NCBI RefSeq assembly: GCF_003185895.1
Contig: NZ_QHLY01000010.1
Location: forward strand, 1-64,000
Length of the DNA stretch: 64,000 nucleotides
DNA from: Cryobacterium arcticum
Lineage (GTDB): Bacteria; Actinomycetota; Actinomycetes; Actinomycetales; Microbacteriaceae
Direction of reading: 5' to 3'
Both the position numbers and the translations under genes were made by a program. Below, in pieces: positions 33,056 through 40,664 of the stretch. Numbering within the stretch: position 1 is the stretch's first letter; every line of letters begins with the position of its first letter. The notes beneath the pieces were generated by a model. It searched no databases. It saw only the letters and a program-made list of their open reading frames with translations, and was not told where the DNA came from.

Positions 33056-34456
33056 TCAGGCGGTGCGGAGGGTGTCGCGGCCCTTGCCGGCGCGTTTGGA
33101 GGCGAGCATGGCTTCGTCGGCGAGTGCCACGAGCTCATCCGGGGTGGTACGGGTGGCGCCGCCGGGCGTGAAGACGCTGATGCCTATACTCGCCGACACC
33201 ATGGAGCCCTCGGCGAGTCCGGCGAGTGGTTCCTTCACGGCCTCACGGATGCGCCGGGCCACCTCGAGCGCGGAGTCCTCATCGACACCGTCGCAGGCGA
33301 TCACGAACTCGTCGCCGCCGAACCGGCTCGGGGTGTCCCCCACCCGCAGGGTGCGCAGCAGCCGCTCCCCGACCTGCTGCAGCACCTGGTCGCCGGCCTC
33401 ATGGCCGAAGGTGTCGTTGATGGCCTTGAAGCCGTCGAGGTCGAGGAACAGCACCGCCACCGTGCGGTTGTGCCGGTCGGCGTCTGCCAGCAGCTGGCGC
33501 AGCCGGTGCTGCATCGACAACCGGTTGGGCAGCCCGGTGAGGGAGTCGTGCAGCGACTGGTGTTCGATCTGGCGCTGCAGGTGGATGCGTTCGAGCACCG
33601 GCGCCGCCTGGGTGGCCAGGGCCGCGAGCAGGTCGAGCAGGGTGTTGTCGAGTTCCCGCTCACGCTGGAACCAGCAGGCGATGGCTCCGGAGACGGTGCC
33701 GTCCTCGATCACCGGGATGATGCACAGCGCCTCGACCCCCTCCAGGTCGAGCCCTGCCGCGAGGGTGGGAAACTTCAGCGCGATGTCGGCGCGGGTGCGG
33801 CAGAGCACGGGCACTCCGTCGCGCAGGCACTCCTGCAGCGGCTGCAGCTCGGTCAACGCAACGCTGGTTGCCAACGGCCTCGTGCCGGAGACCAGGTCCA
33901 GCGTGCCGTCGGGCCCGGCCACAACGATCGACACCGAGGATGCATCTGTGGCGGTCAGTGCTGAGACCCGCAGCGCCGAACCGAACGCGTCGAGGGTGGT
34001 GGCCGGTGCGAGCCCGGCTGCGGCCGCTTGCAGGATGCGCACCCGCGAGACGGCGGTCTCGGCGGTGCGCCGTGCGTCGAGCAGGTCCCGCTCGTACCGG
34101 AGCCGGATCCCGGCGTCGAAGATGGCGGCGTAGATCAGGGGTTCAGGGCCGGAGTCGTCCAGGACCGAGCTGACCAGCACATCCCGGGTTCCGGCGTCAC
34201 TGGTGGACAGGGTGAGCATCATTTCGTTGAGGGTGCGTTGGGTCTGCAGCAGCGGCATGAACCGGGTAGAGAAGATCAGTTTGCTGGCACGGGAGAGCAG
34301 GGACGGAAAGTATGCGCCGACGACCTCGTCGTGTGGCTGGCCCGTCCAGGCGCAAAACGTGTCGTTCACGGAGCGGATGACGCCGTCGGTGGACATCGCC
34401 AACAACCCGGCCGGCGAGTGGTGGAACAGTGCCCGGGAGACCTCGTCCGGCGTCAC
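33056..34456 (-). CDS. Diguanylate cyclase with PAS and GAF domains
   Basis: 466 aa. PAS domain at about 1-120 (FHHSPAGLLAMSTDGVIRSVNDTFCAWTGQPHDEVVGAYFPSLL), GAF-like domain about 140-290, then GGDEF about 295-465 starting HDSLTGLPNRLSMQHRL. The active-site loop is intact (RFGGDEF, GGDEF at 380-384) with an I-site RVGD at 371-374 five residues before it, so it should make c-di-GMP with product inhibition. GTG start overlaps the hydrolase stop as GTGA. The obligate coupling to an RsbQ-like hydrolase suggests that the PAS domain receives the hydrolase product or binds the hydrolase. Confidence 0.94.
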   Translation of the reverse strand: MTPDEVSRALFHHSPAGLLAMSTDGVIRSVNDTFCAWTGQPHDEVVGAYFPSLLSRASKLIFSTRFMPLLQTQRTLNEMMLTLSTSDAGTRDVLVSSVLDDSGPEPLIYAAIFDAGIRLRYERDLLDARRTAETAVSRVRILQAAAAGLAPATTLDAFGSALRVSALTATDASSVSIVVAGPDGTLDLVSGTRPLATSVALTELQPLQECLRDGVPVLCRTRADIALKFPTLAAGLDLEGVEALCIIPVIEDGTVSGAIACWFQRERELDNTLLDLLAALATQAAPVLERIHLQRQIEHQSLHDSLTGLPNRLSMQHRLRQLLADADRHNRTVAVLFLDLDGFKAINDTFGHEAGDQVLQQVGERLLRTLRVGDTPSRFGGDEFVIACDGVDEDSALEVARRIREAVKEPLAGLAEGSMVSASIGISVFTPGGATRTTPDELVALADEAMLASKRAGKGRDTLRTA

Positions 34457-35292
34457 AGCCAGCGCCGGATCTGGCGCTCGACTTCGGCCGGGTCCGACAG
34501 GTGGGCGTAGTGCCCCGCCGCGGCGAGCACGACGAGTTCGCTGCCCTCGATGTGCTCGTGCAGGTACTCGCCGACCTCGAGCGGAGCGATGAGATCGTCT
34601 GAGGATTGCAGGATCAGGGTGGGTGTGGTGATGTTTCCCAGGTAGCGGCGCATATCGGAGAGAAAGGTGACCCGGGCGAAGTGCTGCGCGACCTGGGTGT
34701 TCGTGCGTGCCATGCTCTCGGCCAGTTCGGCGGCCAACTCGGGGCGCTCCGGGTTTTTCATCAGCGCCGGGGCCATCTGGCTGGCCCAGGTGACGTGGTT
34801 GACCTCGAGGGCATCCAGGAGCGCATCCACGTCGGCCCGTTCGAAGCCACCCACGTAGCCCTCGTCATTCAGGTACCGCGGCGACGGGCCGAGCATGATC
34901 AACCGGGAGAACCGGGATGGCTCCTCGATTGCGGCCAGGGCCCCGATCATGGCGCTCACCGAATGGCCGACGAAGACCACGTCGTGCAGGTCGAGAGATC
35001 GCAGGATCTCGAGCAGGTCGGCTGCATAGCCGCGCAGCGAGTCGTACTTTCCGCGGTCGTACGCCGACACATCCGATTCGCCGGACCCGACGTGGTCGAA
35101 ACGCACCACGCGACGTTCGTCGGCGAACTGCGGCGCAACGAGGCGCCACATGGTCTGGCTGGTGCCGTAGCCGGCACCGAACACGATCGGCGCCGCAGAC
35201 GCATCGCCGGAGACACTGACGCCATTGCGAGTGAGCACATCCACCGCCACACCGGTGGGAGCGTCTGGGCCGGTCGACATGGTGTGGTTCAT
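34453..35292 (-). CDS. RsbQ-like alpha/beta hydrolase, sensor partner of the PAS-GGDEF protein
   Basis: 279 aa. Close to B. subtilis RsbQ over its whole length: IVFGAGYGTSQTMWRLVAPQF, RVVRFDHVGSGESDVSAYDRGKYDSLRGYAADLLEIL, nucleophile S111 in FVGHSVSAMIGA, MLGPSPRYLNDEGYVGGFE, LILQSSDDLIAP (D232 or D233) and H261 in AAGHYAHLSDP. RsbQ makes a small ligand for the PAS domain of RsbP in the energy-stress pathway. Here the downstream coupled gene is PAS-GAF-GGDEF rather than a PP2C phosphatase. ATG at 35292 has GGAAGAA 8 nt upstream; a TTG extension was rejected. Confidence 0.92.
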   Translation of the reverse strand: MNHTMSTGPDAPTGVAVDVLTRNGVSVSGDASAAPIVFGAGYGTSQTMWRLVAPQFADERRVVRFDHVGSGESDVSAYDRGKYDSLRGYAADLLEILRSLDLHDVVFVGHSVSAMIGALAAIEEPSRFSRLIMLGPSPRYLNDEGYVGGFERADVDALLDALEVNHVTWASQMAPALMKNPERPELAAELAESMARTNTQVAQHFARVTFLSDMRRYLGNITTPTLILQSSDDLIAPLEVGEYLHEHIEGSELVVLAAAGHYAHLSDPAEVERQIRRWL

Positions 35293-35366
35293 CTTCGTGA
35301 TTCTTCCATATCCACCCAAAGTGGGGGTTACGAACGTGCGACAGTTCTCAGCCGAGGAGCGGCCGG

Positions 35367-36644
35367 CTAGTGGGAGAGCGCTGCGACCGTGCGTGGGCGC
35401 ACGATGACCCAGAGGCTGAGGAGCGAGATGATCGCGGCGACACCCATCACTGATGCCATCGGTACCGCGGTGCCCACGCCGAGCAGGCCGACGACCGGGG
35501 AGATGAGTCCGGCGATGCCGAAGTTGGCCGCACCGAGGAGAGAGGCGGCGGTGCCGGCCTCACTGCCGTGCGCGTTGAGCGCGATGACCTGCACGGTGGG
35601 GAAGGTGAACCCGCAGGCGGCGATGAAGAACCAGAGCGGGATGAGGGTGCCCCAGAGGCCGGCGCCGAGCAGGTCGAGGGTGAAGATCGACGCCGACATC
35701 ACCACGAGCACGGCGGTGGCGACGATCAGGATGTTCTGCGGCCCCACGTTGTAGCGGTGCATAAGGCGGGAGCTGGCCTGGACACCCACGACGATGCCGA
35801 GGGAGTTGACGGCGAACAGCACGCCGTACTGCTGGGCGCTGAACTCGTAGACCTGCTGGAACAGGAACGGCGACGAGGAGAGGTAGGAGAACAGGCCGGT
35901 GAAGGTCATCGCCCCGATGACGAGAACTCCGACGAAGGTGCGGTCGCTGAGCACCGCGCGGTAACGCTGGCCGAGGCTGGAGTGGCCGGGCACGGTGCGG
36001 CGTTCCTTGGGCAGGGTCTCGACGATCCAGATGGCCACGGCCACCATCACGACGATGCCGTAACCGGCGAGCACCCAGAAGATGCCACGCCACGGCATCA
36101 CCAGCAGCAGCTGCGAGCCGATGACCGGGGCCAGTACGGGCGCCAGGCCGCTGACCAGGGCCAGCCTGGACAGCATCTTCACCAGCGGCTTGCCGCCGAA
36201 GAGGTCGCGCACCATGGCCATCGCCACGACGGCGCCGGCTGCGGCGCCGAAGCCCTGCAGAACCCGGAAGATACCCAGCGACACAATGTCGCTGGAGAGT
36301 GCAGCGCCCACGCAGGCCAGCACGTGGAAGCCGGTGGCGAGCAGCAGGGGCAGTCTGCGGCCCACCTTGTCGCTCCACGGGCCCACGATGAGCTGGCCGA
36401 AGCCGAACCCGATCATGGTGCCGGTCAGGGTGAGCTGGATAGCCGCAGCCGAGACGCCGAGTTCGCTCTCGAGCGTGGGGAAGGCCGGCAGGTACAGGTC
36501 GATGGTGAACGGCCCGAGGGCGGTCAACGCCCCGAGAATGATGATGTAGACAACACGCTGGCCCGTGGAGAGGGCGTCCCCGGGGTGCCGGGCGGTGGAG
36601 TGGAGTTGTGCCTCGGAAATCACGGGGATTACGGCGGTAGTCAC
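35367..36644 (-). CDS. Bcr/CflA-family drug efflux MFS transporter
   Basis: 425 aa, 12 TM segments. Characteristic blocks: LGALTALGPFTIDLYLPAFPTLESELGVSAAAIQLTLTGTMIGFGFGQLIVGPWSDKVGRRLPLLL (motif A GPWSDKVGRR) and FRVLQGFGAAAGAVVAMAMVRDLFGG. The C-terminal half and last helices are complete. Members export bicyclomycin, sulphonamides, chloramphenicol or sometimes cysteine/peptides; substrate not predictable. Confidence 0.94.
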   Translation of the reverse strand: MTTAVIPVISEAQLHSTARHPGDALSTGQRVVYIIILGALTALGPFTIDLYLPAFPTLESELGVSAAAIQLTLTGTMIGFGFGQLIVGPWSDKVGRRLPLLLATGFHVLACVGAALSSDIVSLGIFRVLQGFGAAAGAVVAMAMVRDLFGGKPLVKMLSRLALVSGLAPVLAPVIGSQLLLVMPWRGIFWVLAGYGIVVMVAVAIWIVETLPKERRTVPGHSSLGQRYRAVLSDRTFVGVLVIGAMTFTGLFSYLSSSPFLFQQVYEFSAQQYGVLFAVNSLGIVVGVQASSRLMHRYNVGPQNILIVATAVLVVMSASIFTLDLLGAGLWGTLIPLWFFIAACGFTFPTVQVIALNAHGSEAGTAASLLGAANFGIAGLISPVVGLLGVGTAVPMASVMGVAAIISLLSLWVIVRPRTVAALSH

Positions 36645-36811
36645 GAAAAGAGTCCTCGGTCAGGTCGAACGGTGTGGAGGGTGGGCGAGTGCCTGAATGA
36701 AAAAAGCGTGCAGCGTTCGGTTCTATTCCACATTCATCCGGTCTGGCCAAAGATTGCGCGGATCCCCGGCATCCTGCAAACTCTGCCCCCGCGAGCGCCC
36801 ATTCCGGCCGG

Positions 36812-37318
36812 TCAGCGGATGGGCAACTCCAGTTCCATGAACACGTTCGCGCGGGCGTACGGCATCGGGCCGATCCGCTCGGCCGGCACGTGGGTGAATC
36901 CCACCGACTCGTAGAGGTGCACGGCGCTGGGCAGTTTGGTGCTGCTGCCGAGGAACAATGAGGTGGCGCCGAGCTCCGCGGCCTTCTCGATCGCGGCCAG
37001 GATCAGCCGGCGGCCCGCGCCGCGATTGCGGAGGGCGGGGCTCACCGACATCTTCGACAGCTCGAACACGCCGTCGCCGGTGGGCACCAGGGCTACACAA
37101 CCCACAGCGTCGACGCCGAGCCGGGCGATCAGCACAGCACCACCGGTGCCGAGGATGCGGCCGACCGGGTCGTTCAGGAGCGCCCGGTCGGCGTCTTCGA
37201 GGGTGAACAGGCTGGTGATCCACTCCTCGTTGAGTTCCCGGAAGGCACGGGCGTCGGCGTCGGAGCTCATCGGCTCGATCACGAGCGGGGTGAGGTCGGT
37301 TCCCGGGTTGGTCTGCAT
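36812..37318 (-). CDS. GNAT-family N-acetyltransferase
   Basis: 168 aa. Acetyl-CoA-binding motif A is LSKMSVSPALRNRGAGRRLILAAIEKAAELGATSLFLGSSTKLPSAVHLYESVGFTHV, a typical GNAT core ending in the YExxGF block. Divergent from a LysR regulator 102 nt away, with a dyad between them. Acceptor substrate unknown; the architecture resembles MarR-less 'GNAT, amino acid/peptide' members. Confidence 0.92.
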   Translation of the reverse strand: MQTNPGTDLTPLVIEPMSSDADARAFRELNEEWITSLFTLEDADRALLNDPVGRILGTGGAVLIARLGVDAVGCVALVPTGDGVFELSKMSVSPALRNRGAGRRLILAAIEKAAELGATSLFLGSSTKLPSAVHLYESVGFTHVPAERIGPMPYARANVFMELELPIR

Positions 37319-37386
37319 GGTCTGCTCCTTGTTCTCCTCCAGTCTGCAAGCCGAGGATCCAGACGTCCAATATCCTTTCGGGCTGA

Positions 37387-37409
37387 ATCAAGACGTTCTT
37401 CGTCTTGAT
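37387..37409. promoter_or_regulatory. Dyad between GNAT and LysR genes, probable LysR box
   Basis: ATCAAGACG (37387-37395) and CGTCTTGAT (37401-37409) around TTCTT; perfect 9-bp arms, ending 11 nt before the LysR GTG. It fits a LysR autoregulatory site in a divergent arrangement. Confidence 0.65.
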
Positions 37410-37420
37410 ATCCTGGGCGA

Positions 37421-38332
37421 GTGACCGCTCAACTGGAACTCCGCCACCTGCGCTACTTCGTGGTGGTGGCAGAGGAATTGCACTTCGGCCGTGCGGCCGC
37501 GCGCCTGCACATGGCCCAGCCGCCTCTCTCCCAGCAGATCCGCCGGTTGGAGGAGCTCATCGGCACCGCCCTGTTCGACCGCACGTCCCGCCGGGTCGCG
37601 CTCACGGCGGCCGGCTCCGCTTTTCTCGACCGCAGCCGGCGACTGCTCGACCAGGCCGCAAGCGACATCGACGAGGCCGGCCGGATCGGCCGCGGCGAAC
37701 AGGGCCGACTCGACATCGGGTTCATCAGCTCGGCGATTCCGCTGGGCATCACCGACCGCATCCACGCCTTCCGCTCCCACTACCCGGCCGTGCACGTGCA
37801 ACTGCACGAGGGCTTCACCGCACTGATCCTGGGCCGGCTGCTCGCCGGCGAGATCGACATGGGAGTGGTGCGGGACTCCGAGCCGCATCCCGCCCTCAGC
37901 ACGTCGTTGCTCGCCACAGAACCGTTCGTCGCCGTGGTGCCGGCGGACCATCCGGCCGCGTCTCAGGGCACTCTCGATGCCGCCGTGCTGCGCGACGACC
38001 CGTTCGTGTTCTATCCCCGCGCCGCCGGCGAGCGCGCCTACCTGCTTAATCTCGAACCCTGCCGGGATGCAGGCTACGAACCCCGGGTGGTGCAGGAGGC
38101 ATCGTCCTGGGTGACGATCCTGCACCTGGTGGGCGCCGGACTCGGAGTGAGCATCGCCCCGGCGAGCGCCACCCTCAACGCGCCCGCCAGTGTGCGCAGC
38201 ATCCCGCTGGCCGGAGTGCACGCCGAGAGCGAGGTGCAGCTGGTGCAGCGCGCCGCCGACACCCGGGCGATCCTCACCAACTTCCTGCAGGTGCCGGTGG
38301 CCACCGACGCCATACCCGGCCCGTTCGCCTGA
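37421..38332 (+). CDS. LysR-family transcriptional regulator
   Basis: 303 aa. N-terminal HTH: LELRHLRYFVVVAEELHFGRAAARLHMAQPPLSQQIRRLEELIGTALFDRTSRRVALTAAG, followed by the effector domain with LDIGFISSAIPLGITDRIHAFRSHYPAVHVQLHEG. The helix pattern is of the CatR/BenM/CbbR-like branch. GTG start at 37421. Divergent from GNAT with a perfect dyad between them; likely regulates it. Confidence 0.94.
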   Translation: MTAQLELRHLRYFVVVAEELHFGRAAARLHMAQPPLSQQIRRLEELIGTALFDRTSRRVALTAAGSAFLDRSRRLLDQAASDIDEAGRIGRGEQGRLDIGFISSAIPLGITDRIHAFRSHYPAVHVQLHEGFTALILGRLLAGEIDMGVVRDSEPHPALSTSLLATEPFVAVVPADHPAASQGTLDAAVLRDDPFVFYPRAAGERAYLLNLEPCRDAGYEPRVVQEASSWVTILHLVGAGLGVSIAPASATLNAPASVRSIPLAGVHAESEVQLVQRAADTRAILTNFLQVPVATDAIPGPFA

Positions 38333-38362
38333 CCCGACCAGCGGTGTCAACGACGCTCGCGG

Positions 38363-39583
38363 TCAGTCCGCTGAGCCGGCGTTCTCGGCGGTCAGCCCGG
38401 CCGGGTCGTCGAGCAAGCCCTCGAAGGCCAGTTCGGCAGCGCCGATCATCAACAGGTTGCTGCCGAGTTCCGCGGCACTGAGCCGCACGCTGCCGAACGC
38501 CGAGCCGAGCGAGAGCGCCGCGACCGCGCTCCGCAACCGGTCGGGGTCCACCGCCAGCAGGGCGGCGAGAAACCCACCGAGCACCACCAACTGCGGGTTG
38601 AGGATGTTGATCGCGCCCGCCAACGCCACCGCCAGGTGGTCGATCTGCCGGTCGACCTCGGCCCGCACCAGTGGGTCGGTGGAGGCGAGCAGCGCCTGTT
38701 CCAGCTCGTCAGCATCCGCCCCGGCCAGGCCGAGCACCTCGAGCAGTTCCCGGCGGGTGACCTCGGCCTCCAGGGTGCCGCGGATACCCGCGGAATCGAC
38801 GCGGTCGCTGTCGCTCACCCGGGTGTGCCCGAACTCACCGGCGTAGCCGGCGACCCCGCCGGCCGGAACCCCGCCCACGATCATGCCGCCGCCGATGCCG
38901 CTGGCACCGCCGTTGAGGTAGATCAGGTCAGTGATGCCCTTGCCCGCGCCGAAGAACCGTTCGGCCATCGCGCCCAGGCTGGCGTCGTTGGCGGCGAGAA
39001 CGGGGTATCCGGTCGCGGCCTCGAGCATCTCGGCGAGAGGTTCGTCCACCCAGCCCAGGTGCGGGGCGTGCCGCACCAGGCCGTCATGGGCACGCACCAG
39101 GCCGGGCACGGCGACGCCGATGCCCACCACCTTGAACGTCGTTTCCAGCTCGCCGCGCATACCGTCGATCACTGCGGCGGCGATGTTCACGGCTTCGACC
39201 ACGCTCGGCGACCGGTCGGTGGGGTACCGCACCCGACGGTGCACCTGGCCGTCCAGGCCCACGATGCCGATGGTCACGGCGTCGATCTCGGGGTTCACGG
39301 CCAGGGCCACGACCTGCTCGCTCACGCTCACGATCGGGCTGGGCCGGCCCACCTGGTTGGTGGCGTTCGGTTCGCGCTCCATGACCAGGCCGAGTTCCAC
39401 CAGCTCGGCCACGAGGGCGGCGATGGTGGAGCGGTTGAGCCCGGTGACCTTGGTGAGTTGCGAGCGTGAGGCGGCTCCGCTGCGGTGCACGAGCCGCAAT
39501 ACCACCGACAGATTGTGTCGGCGCACGTCGTCATGGCTGCTGCCCTGCACGGTTCCTCCGTTTGGCTGATGCCGCTCACTCAT
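38363..39583 (-). CDS. ROK-family regulator without its zinc-cysteine motif
   Basis: 406 aa. wHTH: LRLVHRSGAASRSQLTKVTGLNRSTIAALVAELVELGLV, then the ROK sugar-kinase-like domain (VGIGVAVPGLV, AANDASLGAMAERFFGAGKGITDLIYLNGGASGIGGGMIV, GYAGEFGHTRV). In place of the usual CxCGxxGCLE zinc loop it reads SDSDRVDSAGIRGTLEAEV: all three cysteines are replaced (Asp, Ala, Thr), while the paralogue at 49233 keeps C263, C265 and C270. The protein is otherwise intact. ATG at 39583 is preferred over a GTG 12 nt earlier. Divergent from the epimerase gene. Confidence 0.92.
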   Translation of the reverse strand: MSERHQPNGGTVQGSSHDDVRRHNLSVVLRLVHRSGAASRSQLTKVTGLNRSTIAALVAELVELGLVMEREPNATNQVGRPSPIVSVSEQVVALAVNPEIDAVTIGIVGLDGQVHRRVRYPTDRSPSVVEAVNIAAAVIDGMRGELETTFKVVGIGVAVPGLVRAHDGLVRHAPHLGWVDEPLAEMLEAATGYPVLAANDASLGAMAERFFGAGKGITDLIYLNGGASGIGGGMIVGGVPAGGVAGYAGEFGHTRVSDSDRVDSAGIRGTLEAEVTRRELLEVLGLAGADADELEQALLASTDPLVRAEVDRQIDHLAVALAGAINILNPQLVVLGGFLAALLAVDPDRLRSAVAALSLGSAFGSVRLSAAELGSNLLMIGAAELAFEGLLDDPAGLTAENAGSAD

Positions 39584-39665
39584 ACCGTCGGGCACTCACC
39601 CACTGGCCCAGGGCGATCCCTGCTGACCCCAGAGTACCCGGCAGCGCTCCCGGGTGGCCGTGATA

Positions 39666-39677
39666 CGTTGCACAACG
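39666..39677. promoter_or_regulatory. Possible ROK operator, CGTTG-CA-CAACG
   Basis: Short dyad with 5-bp arms in the 144-nt divergent region between ROK regulator and epimerase. Placement is right for a ROK operator, but the arms are short. Confidence 0.35.
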
Positions 39678-39727
39678 CCACAAAACCGCACTCGCCCTCT
39701 GCCGGCGACGACCAGACAAGGATGTCC

Positions 39728-40588
39728 ATGGAATTCCCCAGCATGAGAATCGCCCTCACCGGCGGCAGCGGCAAGCTCGGCAGGACCGTATTGGCCCGGC
39801 TCCGCGCCGAGGGCCATCAGGTGATCAACTTCGACCAGGCCGGCACCCGCGGTGCGGGCTTCGTGCGCATCGACCTCACCGACTACGGCCAGGTGATCGA
39901 CGCGTTCTCCGGCGTGAACGACCAGGCCGACGGCTTCGACGCCGTGGTGCACCTGGGCGCGATCCCGGCCCCGGGACTCGTGCCCGACGTGGCCACGTTC
40001 CACAACAACATGCTCTCCAGCTACAACGTGTTCCAGGCCGCCCGCCGCACCGGCATCAAGCGCATCGTCTACGCATCCAGCGAGACCGTGCTCGGCCTGC
40101 CGTTCGACACCGACCCGCCCTACATCCCGGTCGACGAGGAGTACCCGGCCCGGCCGGAGAGCACGTACTCGCTGGTCAAGCACCTCGAGGAACAGATGGC
40201 GATCGAACTGGTGCGCTGGGATCCCACCCTCTCGATCACGGCACTGCGGTTCTCCAATGTGATGGATCCGCAGGACTACGACGCGTTCGAGGGCTTCCAG
40301 GCGGATGCGACGCTGCGCAAGTGGAACCTCTGGGGCTACATCGACGGCCGCGACGGCGCCCAGGCTGTGCTCAAGGCGCTGCAGAGCGCCCCGCCCGGCT
40401 TCGAGCGGTTCATCATCGCCGCCGCCGACACCGTGATGCGCCGGCCAAGCGCCGAGCTCGCCGCCGAGGTCTTCCCCGGCGTGAACGTGAGCCCGGATGT
40501 TGCCGGTCGCACCACGCTGCTCGGCATCGACAAGGCCCGCCGTCTCCTGGGCTACTCCCCCGAGCATTCCTGGCAAGACCCCCGCTAA
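39728..40588 (+). CDS. NAD(P)-dependent epimerase/dehydratase (uronate dehydrogenase-like)
   Basis: 286 aa extended SDR. TGGSGKLGRTVLARLRAEGH is the TGxxGxxG dinucleotide site, VVHLGAIPAPG the NNAG-equivalent, KRIVYASSETVLGLP and the catalytic STYSLVKHLEEQ (YxxxK) follow. ATG at 39728 has AAGGA 6 nt before. The short length and the SETVLG...PxYxPVDEEYPxRPESTYSLVKxxxE block look like uronate dehydrogenase or related sugar oxidoreductases. Divergent from a ROK regulator, which suggests carbohydrate control. Confidence 0.88.
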   Translation: MEFPSMRIALTGGSGKLGRTVLARLRAEGHQVINFDQAGTRGAGFVRIDLTDYGQVIDAFSGVNDQADGFDAVVHLGAIPAPGLVPDVATFHNNMLSSYNVFQAARRTGIKRIVYASSETVLGLPFDTDPPYIPVDEEYPARPESTYSLVKHLEEQMAIELVRWDPTLSITALRFSNVMDPQDYDAFEGFQADATLRKWNLWGYIDGRDGAQAVLKALQSAPPGFERFIIAAADTVMRRPSAELAAEVFPGVNVSPDVAGRTTLLGIDKARRLLGYSPEHSWQDPR

Positions 40589-40594
40589 TCCCCT

Positions 40595-40655
40595 CGCGAG
40601 CTGTGACCTAAGCACCCAAAACTCGAGGATTCTGGTGCTTAAGTCACAGCTCGCG
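40595..40655. terminator. 22-bp inverted repeat between convergent genes
   Basis: CGCGAGCTGTGAC-CTAAGCACC (40595-40616) pairs with 40634-40655 with one G-T wobble, loop 17 nt. It lies between the convergent epimerase and GH1 genes. No U-tract; a bidirectional terminator is the simplest reading. Confidence 0.7.
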
Positions 40656-40664
40656 GGAGAGTGG

